Position numbers and translations under genes: made by a program. The notes beneath the pieces are model-generated. The model was not told the origin of the DNA and did no database searches. It was given only the letters and a program-made list of their open reading frames with translations. A stretch of DNA of 8,050 bases from Actinomycetes bacterium (GTDB lineage: Bacteria; Actinomycetota; Actinomycetes; Actinomycetales; Cellulomonadaceae): contig JAEXPS010000124.1 in the NCBI GenBank assembly GCA_023438885.1, positions 1 to 8,050 of the forward strand, written 5' to 3'. The stretch's first letter is position 1. The number at the start of each line of letters is the position of its first letter. Below are positions 1 to 6,328 of this stretch, in pieces.

Positions 1-1068
1 GCCGGGCACGCGGTGGTGCCCGGCGGACGCCCCGCGCCGGCGCAGCGCCATGACGAAGGCGAGCACCCGCGCCACGGCGGTGAACAGGTACTCGGGGACC
101 TCGGCGCCCACCTCGCACGCCGCATGCAGCGCGCGGGCCAGCGGCACGTCCTGCACGGTGGGCACCCGGTGCTCGGCGGCCCGCTCGCGGATCCGCGCGG
201 CCACCGCGCCCGAGCCCTTGGCGACGACCCGCGGCGCACCCTTGCCCGGCTCGTAGCGCAGGGCCACCGCGACGTGCGTCGGGTTGACGAGCACCACGTC
301 GGCCTCGGCGACCGCCGCCATCATCCGGTTGCGGGACAGCCGCGCCTGGCGGCTGCGGATCGCGGCCTTCACCTGCGGGTCGCCCTCGGTCTGCTTGTGG
401 TCCTCCTTGAGCTCGCGCAGGGTCATCCGCGTCTGCTTCCGGTTGCGACGCAGCACCACGGCGAGGTCGACGAAGGCCAGGAGCACACCGGCGAGGATCC
501 CCGTCCGCAGCAGCGACGCCGCGCCACCGCCGGCCAGGTCGAGCAGGTGCGACAACGGCAGCCGGCCCGACGCGAGCAGCACCGGCATCAGCCCCTGGAC
601 GGTGACGACCAGCACGAGCGCGACCGCCGCGGACTTCGCCAGCAGCTTCGCCGCCTGCCACCACGCCTGGGAGCCGAACATGCGACGCACGGCGCCGGAG
701 GGCTTGAACTGCTCCGCCCGCGGCTTGAGCGAACGCATGTGGACGCCGCCCTGCGCCGCGGCGGCGACCGCGGTCGCCGCCGCGGTGACGAGCAGCATCG
801 GCAGCAGTGCGGCCGCGGCTCCGCGCACGCCGTCGCCGAGCGCCCCCACCGCCACGTCGGCCCGCCCGTCGGCGGCCTCGCCGACGGCTGCCAGCTGGCC
901 CGCTGCGGCGTCCCGCGCCCGCGACACGACCGTCGGGAGCATCACCGCCGCCGCCCCGAGGCCCACCCAGGCGGCCAGGTCCTGGGACCGCCCGACACTG
1001 CCCTTGCGACGGGCCTCCTTCAGCCGCCGGTCGGTCGCCTTCTGGTTCCGCTCCTGCCCGTCGCTCAC
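1..1068 (-). CDS. flhB: FlhB, flagellar type III export apparatus switch protein (3' end cut by window edge)
   Basis: Integral membrane component of the flagellar export gate. Its cytoplasmic domain cleaves itself and switches export from rod/hook to filament substrates. I read 356 codons from GTG at 1068 with no stop before position 1. The family usually has about 350-380 residues, so only a short tail should be missing. The N-terminus carries the usual basic segment (DRRLKEARRKG, about residues 13-23) before hydrophobic segments in the first 200 residues. The self-cleavage motif NPTH is intact at residues 262-265, in the context VVLVNPTHVAVALRY, followed by the typical cytoplasmic domain containing VPTVQDVPLARAL. 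The start overlaps the fliR stop by four bases (GTGA), so translation is probably coupled, and a G-rich Shine-Dalgarno-like run lies just upstream. Identity is secure. flhA would be expected next, beyond the window. Confidence 0.95.
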   Translation of the reverse strand, partial: MSDGQERNQKATDRRLKEARRKGSVGRSQDLAAWVGLGAAAVMLPTVVSRARDAAAGQLAAVGEAADGRADVAVGALGDGVRGAAAALLPMLLVTAAATAVAAAAQGGVHMRSLKPRAEQFKPSGAVRRMFGSQAWWQAAKLLAKSAAVALVLVVTVQGLMPVLLASGRLPLSHLLDLAGGGAASLLRTGILAGVLLAFVDLAVVLRRNRKQTRMTLRELKEDHKQTEGDPQVKAAIRSRQARLSRNRMMAAVAEADVVLVNPTHVAVALRYEPGKGAPRVVAKGSGAVAARIRERAAEHRVPTVQDVPLARALHAACEVGAEVPEYLFTAVARVLAFVMALRRRGASAGHHRVPG

Positions 1069-1823
1069 GGCGTCACCGCCCCCATGCCGCCGAACGCGTC
1101 CTGCGTCAGCGCGGACACGACGCCGGGCAGGGTCAGCAACGCGACCCCGGCGAGCGAGACGGTCAGCAGGATCTTCGCGGGGAAGCCGAGCGCGAACGCG
1201 TTGAGCGCCGGCGCCACCCGCGTCAGCAGCCCGAGGCCGACGTCGGCGAGGAAGAGCACCACCAGCAGCGGCCCGGCGATCTGGAGCGCCGCGACGAGCA
1301 TGCCCGTCACGCCCTCGGTCACCGTGCCCGCGACCGCCGCGGCATCCGGCGCCGTCCCGAGCGGGAGTGCCTCGAACGAGCGGACCAGCCCGCCGAGCAC
1401 CACGTGGTGACCGTCGGAGGCGACGAGCAGCGCGAGCGCGAGGAACTGGTACAGGCGGGCGAACTGCGCGCCGCCGGTCATCGACATCGGGTCGAACGCG
1501 GTGGCGAGCTGGAACCCGCCGAACAGGTCGAGCGCGGCACCCGCCGACTCGATCGCCGCGAACAGCAGCCGCACGACGAACCCGAGCGCGAGGCCGACGA
1601 CCGCCTGGAGCACCAGGTCGAGCAGGAACGGCGCCGTGCCGGTGGCCGGTGCGTCGCCGAGGCGCGGGGCGACCGCGAGCGCGAGACCGAGCGCGAGGAT
1701 CACCCTGACCTGCCCGGGCACGCCACGATGGGCGAACGGCGGCGCGACCACGAGGAACGCGGCGATGCGGGTGCCGACCAGCATCGCGGTGCCGACCGCA
1801 CCGAGGGGCAGGGTCACGTCCAC
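1065..1823 (-). CDS. fliR: FliR, flagellar export gate membrane protein
   Basis: Polytopic membrane protein that, with FliP and FliQ, forms the helical pore through which rod, hook and filament proteins are exported. The 252-residue product matches the usual 250-265. It starts at GTG 1823 (MDVTLPLGAVGTAMLVGTR), is hydrophobic throughout with several membrane segments, and contains typical elements such as PPFAHRGVPGQVR near residue 30 and the small polar loop around FGGFQLATAFDP near residue 105. The start lies two bases after the fliQ TAG, with GGCGG upstream as a modest ribosome site. The stop overlaps the flhB start. FliR is present as a separate gene here; in some bacteria it is fused to FlhB. 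Identification rests on hydropathy pattern, length and position between fliQ and flhB. Confidence 0.95.
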   Translation of the reverse strand: MDVTLPLGAVGTAMLVGTRIAAFLVVAPPFAHRGVPGQVRVILALGLALAVAPRLGDAPATGTAPFLLDLVLQAVVGLALGFVVRLLFAAIESAGAALDLFGGFQLATAFDPMSMTGGAQFARLYQFLALALLVASDGHHVVLGGLVRSFEALPLGTAPDAAAVAGTVTEGVTGMLVAALQIAGPLLVVLFLADVGLGLLTRVAPALNAFALGFPAKILLTVSLAGVALLTLPGVVSALTQDAFGGMGAVTP

Positions 1824-1825
1824 GG

Positions 1826-2098
1826 CTAGCCGCCGACCAGCTCGGGGATCCGCGCGTAGAGGTCGGTGGTGAAGCTGACCAGCTCCGAGATCATCCAGTG
1901 CCCACAGACCACGAGCGCGATCGCCGCCGCGACGGCCTTGGGCACGAAGCTGAGCGTCACCTCCTGGATCTGCGTCACCGACTGGATCAGCGAGACGACG
2001 AACCCGACCACCAACGCCGTGATCAGCACGGGTGCGGCGAGCTTCGCGGCGAGCACCAAGGCGTCGACGGCGACGTCGAGGACGGCTGCGGTGTCCAT
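1826..2098 (-). CDS. fliQ: FliQ, flagellar export gate membrane protein
   Basis: Small two-helix membrane protein that packs around the FliP/FliR core of the export gate. The 90-residue length is nearly exactly that of the family (about 89). Two hydrophobic helices (about residues 14-36 and 55-75) flank the conserved loop QEVTLSFVPK at residues 45-54, which is diagnostic. The start ATG shares its A with the last base of the fliP TGA (TGATG), and no strong Shine-Dalgarno sequence precedes it, so it probably relies on ribosomes finishing fliP. This is the only gene in the window that ends in TAG rather than TGA. Identity is secure. Confidence 0.96.
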   Translation of the reverse strand: MDTAAVLDVAVDALVLAAKLAAPVLITALVVGFVVSLIQSVTQIQEVTLSFVPKAVAAAIALVVCGHWMISELVSFTTDLYARIPELVGG

Positions 2099-2835
2099 CA
2101 GGCGTACGACCCGACGAGGGAGGTGACGACGAGACCCCAGCCGTCGACCAGCACGAACAGGAGGATCTTGAACGGCAGGGAGACCATCACCGGGGGCAGC
2201 ATCATCATGCCCATCGCCATCAGCGCGGCCGAGACCACGAGGTCGATGACGAGGAACGGCACGAAGACGACGAACCCCATGATGAAGGCGGAGCGCAGCT
2301 CCGAGAGCACGAACGCCGGCACCAGCGTGGTGAACGGCACATCCTGCGGGCTCTGCGGGTTCTCGCGGTCCCCGGCGCGGGTCACGAGGGCGATGTCCTG
2401 CTCGCGGGTGTGCGACAGCATGAACCGGGTCAGCGGCTCCTTGCCGACCTCGACCGCCTGGCTGAACGTCGTCCGGCCGGCCAGGTAGGGGTCGACCGCG
2501 GTCTCCTTGACGTCCCCGACCACCGGACCCATGACGAACAGCGACAGGAAGAGCGCGAGGCCGGCCAGCACCTGGTTCGGCGGCACCGCCTGCAAGCCGA
2601 GCGCGTTCCGGGTCAGGGACAGGACGACGAAGATCTTCGTGAAGCTCGTCGTCATCACCAGCAGGGCCGGAGCCACCGAGAGCACCGTCACGACGAGCAG
2701 CACCACCACCGGCGAGCTGGGCGTGCCGTTGACGCCGTTGATGCTCACGGTGACGTCCCCGACCCCCGCCGGGTCCACCGGCGGCGTCGGGGCGGCGGCG
2801 AGGGCGGCCACGACATGGCCGACGAGGGCGTTCAC
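2098..2835 (-). CDS. fliP: FliP, flagellar export gate pore protein
   Basis: Main pore-forming subunit of the flagellar type III export gate. The 245-residue product matches the family (about 245-255). Recognisable blocks include SFTKIFVVLSLTRNALGLQ (residues 64-82), VPPNQVLAGLALFLS, the large non-membrane loop between about residues 108 and 170, and ELRSAFIMGF. Three consecutive methionines (residues 210-212, GMMMLPP) correspond to the methionine gasket that seals the pore in Salmonella FliP. The N-terminus is a short Ala-rich hydrophobic stretch ending near APTPP, compatible with a cleaved signal peptide as known for FliP in other bacteria. I chose GTG 2835 because it overlaps the fliO stop as GTGA and gives a normal length. 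A GTG at 2880 in the same frame would add 15 non-conserved residues. Identity is secure; the start is likely but not proven. Confidence 0.95.
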   Translation of the reverse strand: MNALVGHVVAALAAAPTPPVDPAGVGDVTVSINGVNGTPSSPVVVLLVVTVLSVAPALLVMTTSFTKIFVVLSLTRNALGLQAVPPNQVLAGLALFLSLFVMGPVVGDVKETAVDPYLAGRTTFSQAVEVGKEPLTRFMLSHTREQDIALVTRAGDRENPQSPQDVPFTTLVPAFVLSELRSAFIMGFVVFVPFLVIDLVVSAALMAMGMMMLPPVMVSLPFKILLFVLVDGWGLVVTSLVGSYA

Positions 2836-3245
2836 CGACGCACCGTGCGGTCCTGCATCGCGCGCAGGGTCGCCTGCCACGTCTGCGGCGACAGCACGGA
2901 GCCGGCCAGCGACGAGTCGCCGGTCCGCTGCGTGGGGATGGCGGGCCTCGTCGCGGCGGTCGGCGCGGGTGCAGCGGCCTTCGGCTGCGTCGGCACGGGC
3001 GCGAGCTCGGTGAGGAGCTGCACCCCCTGCTCCGCGAAGCCGACGAGCAGGCGCCGGTTGCCCGCCGCGACGACGGCGACCCCCGACCGCCGGCCGAGCC
3101 CCTGGCGGTCGATCACGCGCACCTCGGCCTCCCGCGACCGGTCCGCACCGCGGCCCTCGATGCGCCGCGCCAGGTACCAGACCAGCGCGACGACCACCGC
3201 GAGCGCGACGAGCACCCGCAGCGCCAGGAGCAGCGAGTCCGCCAT
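2832..3245 (-). CDS. fliO: FliO, flagellar export gate assembly protein
   Basis: FliO helps assemble and stabilise the FliP ring during gate biogenesis. It is poorly conserved, so the call leans on position directly upstream of fliP plus architecture. The 137-residue protein starts MADSLLLALRVLVALAVVVALVWYL, a single membrane helix at about residues 4-24. A basic segment follows (ARRIEGRG), then a compact beta-rich cytoplasmic domain (EVRVIDRQGLGRRSGVAVVAAGNRRLLVGFAEQGVQLL, residues 41-78) typical of FliO. A Pro/Ala/Thr-rich linker (about 83-108) precedes a short C-terminal amphipathic stretch (SPQTWQATLRAMQDR). The ATG overlaps the fliN TGA by one base, with GGAG about 11 bases upstream. Upstream codons in this frame run back inside fliN and are not part of the gene. 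Confidence 0.9.
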   Translation of the reverse strand: MADSLLLALRVLVALAVVVALVWYLARRIEGRGADRSREAEVRVIDRQGLGRRSGVAVVAAGNRRLLVGFAEQGVQLLTELAPVPTQPKAAAPAPTAATRPAIPTQRTGDSSLAGSVLSPQTWQATLRAMQDRTVRR

Positions 3246-3946
3246 CAGCCGTGGAGCTCCGCGCCGGACACGATCTGCGTGATCCGCACGCCGTAGTTCT
3301 CGTCGACCACCACCACCTCGCCGCGGGCGATCAGCCGGCCGTTGACCAACAGGTCGGCGGGCGCACCGGCGCCGCGGTCCAGCTCGAGCACCGCACCCGG
3401 CGCCAGGTCGAGCACCTCGCGCAGGGGCAGCCTGGTCCGGCCGAGCTCGACGGTCAGTGCCATCTCGACGTCGTAGAGCACCCTCATGCTCGTGCGCTGG
3501 GTGGGCACCACGCTGACGGTCGGCTCGGGGACCTGCGTGCCCCGGATGCGCAGGCCGAACCACCCGAGCGTCGCACCACCGGCCTGGAGCGCGAAGACGT
3601 CCATGTCGTCGGACATCGCATGCTCCGCCGTCTCGGTGCGGACCGACTCGAGCACTCCGGTGCCCAGAGCCGCGGCGGCGGCGTCGAGCGCAGGGCGCAA
3701 CGCGTCGGCCAGCTCGATCGGTGTGCCGGCGGACAGGCCCGCGGCCGTCAGGTCGGCGACGACCGACTCGGCGACGAGTGCCAGCGTGGCGCTCGGCCGC
3801 CCGACGAACGACGCCACGACGGCGAGGGCCGCACCGGCGGGCCGGTCACGGGCGGGGACGGCGGTCAGCGGGACGCTGGCCGGCACCGAGCCCGCCGCGG
3901 CCCGCGCCACGGTCAGGGCGTCGATCTCGACGGCGGAGCGAGTCAT
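3245..3946 (-). CDS. fliN: FliN-type flagellar motor switch protein with long N-terminal region
   Basis: C-ring switch component that binds export chaperone complexes and takes part in direction switching. The 233-residue protein has a clear C-terminal SpoA (FliN/FliM C) domain at about residues 156-230, including VEMALTVELGRTRLPLREVLDLAPGAVLELD and LVNGRLIARGEVVVVDENYGVRITQIV. Enterobacterial FliN is only about 137 residues, so this protein carries an extra N-terminal region of roughly 150 residues, Ala/Val-rich, ending in a Pro/Thr-rich linker near 138-152. Firmicute FliY has a CheC-like phosphatase domain there, but I see no convincing CheC catalytic E-x2-N signature, so I call it FliN. 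The start has the best ribosome site in the window, GAGGAGG seven bases before ATG (3954-3960), and ATGA overlaps the fliM stop. Confidence 0.9.
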   Translation of the reverse strand: MTRSAVEIDALTVARAAAGSVPASVPLTAVPARDRPAGAALAVVASFVGRPSATLALVAESVVADLTAAGLSAGTPIELADALRPALDAAAAALGTGVLESVRTETAEHAMSDDMDVFALQAGGATLGWFGLRIRGTQVPEPTVSVVPTQRTSMRVLYDVEMALTVELGRTRLPLREVLDLAPGAVLELDRGAGAPADLLVNGRLIARGEVVVVDENYGVRITQIVSGAELHG

Positions 3947-4887
3947 GGGCGGGCCTCCTCGACGGCGACAACCTGGCAGACCAGCTGGGAGCCCTGGCTG
4001 GCCGGTACGGCAACGGCCAGCCGGACGCCGTCGACGACGACGTCCAGCGGGCGGGACGCGACGTGGCGCAGCGGCAGCACGTCGCCGACGGCGAGCTCGA
4101 CCACCTCGCGCGGGTGCACGGTCAGCGGCGCGAGCCGGACGGCGAGCTCGACCGGCACGGCCTCGACGGCGGCCTCGAGCTGGTGGCGCGCGGTCTCGAG
4201 CGCGCGGCGCTCCTCGTCGCCGAGCTGCGCGGCGCCGGCGGCGTCACGCATCGCCTGGAGCGCGATCTCGGCGGGGAGCATCAGGGTGGCGGTGTCCGTC
4301 CGCTCCCCGACGTGGAGCGTGAAGCTCACCACGACGACCGCGTCGCCGGCGCCGGCCGCCTGGACGAACTGCGGGCTGTACTGCACCGACCGGACGGCCA
4401 GCTGGGTGTCCAGCAGCGGGCTGAACGCGTACCGCAGGTCGTCGAGAGCGAGCTGGAGAAGCTCGTCGACCACGGTGAGCTCGATGTCCGTCAGCTCGCG
4501 ACCCTCGCGGTCGTCGCCTCGGCCCGTGCCGCCGAAGAGGTAGTCGACCCAGACGAGCATCGTGGCCACCGGCATCTGGAGGATCGCGGTCTGCCGCATC
4601 GGCTCCATCTGGCACAGCGCGATCCCCGTGGGCGCGGGCAGCGAGGCGACGTACTCCTCGTACGTCTTGAGCGCGAGCGCGTCGAAGGTGACGGTGCACA
4701 GCGCGCGCAGGCGGGCGGTCAGCTGGGTGCCCCACATCCGCGCGAACCGCTGGCTGACGATCTCGAGCTGGCGGGCGTGGTCGCGCGCGAGCGTGAGCGG
4801 GCGCCGGAAGTCGTACAGCTCGGGCTGCGGCGCGCGCCGGCGCCACGGCGGCGCGCCGAGGTGAGACGCGGGGCTCTGCACGGTCAC
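3943..4887 (-). CDS. fliM: FliM, flagellar motor switch protein
   Basis: Switch-ring protein linking FliG to FliN and normally receiving CheY-phosphate. The 314-residue product shows the conserved YDFRRP (residues 25-30), the middle CheC-like domain with FGGTGR (118-123) and ELTDIELTVVDELL (131-144), and a C-terminal SpoA domain (about 243-310). The usual N-terminal CheY-P-binding segment (LSQ-x-EIDxLL) is not visible: the first 24 residues are MTVQSPASHLGAPPWRRRAPQPEL. I chose GTG 4887 because no ATG, GTG or TTG lies further upstream in frame before the fliL stop; a second GTG at 4881 is also possible. No good Shine-Dalgarno sequence precedes it. A FliA-like promoter ends about seven bases upstream, suggesting nearly leaderless expression in addition to read-through from fliL. 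The stop overlaps the fliN start by four bases. Confidence 0.94.
   Translation of the reverse strand: MTVQSPASHLGAPPWRRRAPQPELYDFRRPLTLARDHARQLEIVSQRFARMWGTQLTARLRALCTVTFDALALKTYEEYVASLPAPTGIALCQMEPMRQTAILQMPVATMLVWVDYLFGGTGRGDDREGRELTDIELTVVDELLQLALDDLRYAFSPLLDTQLAVRSVQYSPQFVQAAGAGDAVVVVSFTLHVGERTDTATLMLPAEIALQAMRDAAGAAQLGDEERRALETARHQLEAAVEAVPVELAVRLAPLTVHPREVVELAVGDVLPLRHVASRPLDVVVDGVRLAVAVPASQGSQLVCQVVAVEEARP
3954..3960 (-). promoter_or_regulatory. Strong Shine-Dalgarno site of fliN
   Basis: GAGGAGG on the minus strand, seven bases upstream of the fliN ATG at 3946 and inside the last codons of fliM. It fixes the fliN start and is the closest match to the anti-Shine-Dalgarno consensus among the genes here. 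It may raise FliN output above FliM, which would fit the higher FliN copy number known for C-rings (inference). Confidence 0.7.
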
Positions 4888-4893
4888 GAGCAG

Positions 4894-4923
4894 CCCATCG
4901 GTCGGCGACGCTCGCTCCTGAGG
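4894..4923 (-). promoter_or_regulatory. Probable sigma28/FliA-type promoter in front of fliM
   Basis: On the minus strand the fliL-fliM gap contains CTCA (4922-4919), a 16-base spacer and ACCGATGG (4902-4895). This is close to the form I recall for actinomycete FliA promoters (CTCA, 15-17 bases, GCCGATAA). The wider pattern CCTCAGG-N15-CCGATGGG is identical to the one upstream of flbD. If the last base of the -10 octamer is placed at -7, +1 falls at about 4888, one base before the fliM GTG. The 11-base inverted repeat CTCCT-C-AGGAG (4915-4925) overlaps the -35 element. Assignment is by pattern only; the first -10 base is A rather than G. Confidence 0.6.
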
Positions 4924-4944
4924 AGAACTCCCGCCCGAAGGGGC

Positions 4945-5448
4945 TCACTGCGTGACGTAGTCCGTCAGGTAGAGGTCCATCACCTCGCCCCCGTACGTGG
5001 CGACGAGCCTGGACAGGAGCTCGGCCTTGAGCGCGTCGCGGCCCGCCGGGTCGGACACCTCCGCGACGGACCGCCCTGAGTAGAGGGCGATCGCGAGGTC
5101 CAGGGCTCGGGACGCGTCAGGTTCGCCCTCGACCGCGTCGGTCAGCTGCAGTGCCAGTCCGAGCCGCAGGTAGTGACCTTCGGCGAGGTTGATGCTCACC
5201 GGATCCACGGTGAGCACGGCGCCCGGTGCCGGGGCGGTCAGCAGACCCGGCGGAGGCACGTCGCCACGGCCGAGGACGTACGCGGCGGCGCCGGCCCCCA
5301 CGAGCACCACCGTCAGGAGGACGACGAGCAGCCGGCGGCGGCCGGCGGGCTGCACCACTGCGTCGCTCGCCGGCTCCGGCGGGGCGCTCGCCAGCGGTGC
5401 GCCGGGGCGCGCCCCGATCTTCTGCGAGATCACCCGTTGCTCGACCAC
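4945..5448 (-). CDS. fliL: FliL, flagellar basal body/stator-associated membrane protein
   Basis: Single-pass inner-membrane protein that surrounds and stabilises the MotAB stator and influences torque. The 167-residue product has a cytoplasmic N-terminus of about 38 residues rich in Ala and Pro, a transmembrane helix at about residues 40-59 following an RRR stop-transfer cluster, and an extracytoplasmic FliL domain. Diagnostic features are VSINLAEGHYLRLGLALQL (residues 84-102) and the C-terminal VMDLYLTDYVTQ, resembling the family's typical ending. I chose GTG 5448 because GGGAGGGG (5459-5452) sits just upstream. An in-frame start at 5532 would run back 28 codons into motB with no family support. 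It lies 16 bases after motB and 57 bases before fliM, whose gap carries the second promoter. Confidence 0.93.
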   Translation of the reverse strand: MVEQRVISQKIGARPGAPLASAPPEPASDAVVQPAGRRRLLVVLLTVVLVGAGAAAYVLGRGDVPPPGLLTAPAPGAVLTVDPVSINLAEGHYLRLGLALQLTDAVEGEPDASRALDLAIALYSGRSVAEVSDPAGRDALKAELLSRLVATYGGEVMDLYLTDYVTQ

Positions 5449-5464
5449 GATCCCCTCCCGACTC

Positions 5465-6328
5465 TCACTGCCCGGCCACGGCCGGAAGAAGGCTGCGCAC
5501 GTTCTCGGGCACAGCGCTGAGAACCACGACATCCACGCGCCGGTTCATGGCCAGCGACGCCTCGTCCGCACCGGCCGCGACGGGCCGCGCGTCCCCGAAG
5601 CCGACGGCCATCACGCGGCCCGCCCCCAGACCGTTGCGCTCCACGAAGTGCCGCAGCACCTGGGTGGCCCGGTCGGACGACAGCTCCCAGTTGGTGGCGT
5701 ACCGGCCGGAGACCGGCAGCACGTTCGCGTGGCCCTCGACCGACAGCTGGTCCGGGATGCCCGCCAGGGTCGGCGCGATGGCGTCGAGCACGGCCTGCGC
5801 GGTGGCGGTCAGCTCGGCCGAGGCGGGGGCGAAGAACACGTCGTCGGCCACCAGGCCGATCACCAGGCCGCGCTCCGTGATCCGCAGCTCGACCGACGAG
5901 GACAGGCCCACGGCGGCCAGCCGCGCGGCGATGTCGTCGCGGACGGCCTGGAGCCGGTGGACCTCGGCGCGCGCGGCGGCGTACAGCTCGTCCCGGGAGC
6001 CGGACGACTGCCCCGGTGCGGCGCCTGCCTCGGGCACGATCGGCGTGATCGGGCTGAAGGCGGGCGAGACGCCCTGCTCCTCGCCGGCTGCCGGATCGTC
6101 GGTCTGGTCGAGCACGCCGACGTCGCCGACGAGGATGGAGTCGTTGCCGAAGCCGGCGGCGAGCGAGTGACGCAGCGCCTCGAACTTCTCCATGTCCACC
6201 TGGCCCATCGCGTACAGCACGATGAACAGGCCCATCATCACCGTGAGCATGTCGGAGTAGCTGACCATCCACCGCTCGTGGTTGGTGTGCTCCTCCTCGT
6301 GACCGCTCTCGCGGCGGCGGGCGGCCAT
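5465..6328 (-). CDS. motB: MotB, proton-channel stator protein with peptidoglycan anchor
   Basis: Stator subunit that pairs with MotA to conduct ions and anchors to the cell wall. The 287-residue protein has a polar N-terminus and then one transmembrane helix (about residues 27-42). The proton-carrying aspartate is D26 in SYSDMLTVMMG, the equivalent of E. coli MotB D32. A plug/linker region rich in Gly, Pro, Asp and Glu covers about 60-112. A C-terminal OmpA-like peptidoglycan-binding domain covers about 150-272, with FFAPASAEL, EGHANVLP, NWELSSDRA and NRRVDVVVL. The loop that usually reads GHTD is GHAN (199-202), so the conserved Asp is replaced by Asn; the conserved Arg (R220) is kept. The ATG overlaps the motA stop by one base (TGATG) and AGAGGG lies upstream. 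The longer reading frame upstream lies inside motA and is not real. Confidence 0.96.
   Translation of the reverse strand: MAARRRESGHEEEHTNHERWMVSYSDMLTVMMGLFIVLYAMGQVDMEKFEALRHSLAAGFGNDSILVGDVGVLDQTDDPAAGEEQGVSPAFSPITPIVPEAGAAPGQSSGSRDELYAAARAEVHRLQAVRDDIAARLAAVGLSSSVELRITERGLVIGLVADDVFFAPASAELTATAQAVLDAIAPTLAGIPDQLSVEGHANVLPVSGRYATNWELSSDRATQVLRHFVERNGLGAGRVMAVGFGDARPVAAGADEASLAMNRRVDVVVLSAVPENVRSLLPAVAGQ

Noticed and set aside
2836..2880. Alternative fliP start at GTG 2880
   Set aside because: It would add 15 residues overlapping fliO with no hydrophobic character. The GTG at 2835 gives the common four-base overlap and a signal-peptide-like N-terminus.
4888..4947. Stop-codon read-through producing a FliL-FliM fusion
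   Set aside because: fliL and fliM share a frame and the 57-base gap has no stop, so it is possible in principle. But FliL would be on the wrong side of the membrane topology for a FliM fusion, and the gap is better explained by the promoter.
13..5079. Long plus-strand open frames (for example 13-1410, 2032-3282, 3251-4543, 3721-5079)
   Set aside because: They lie antisense to well-identified flagellar genes, are dominated by Arg, His, Ala and Pro, and show no family features. Such frames are expected opposite GC-rich coding sequence.
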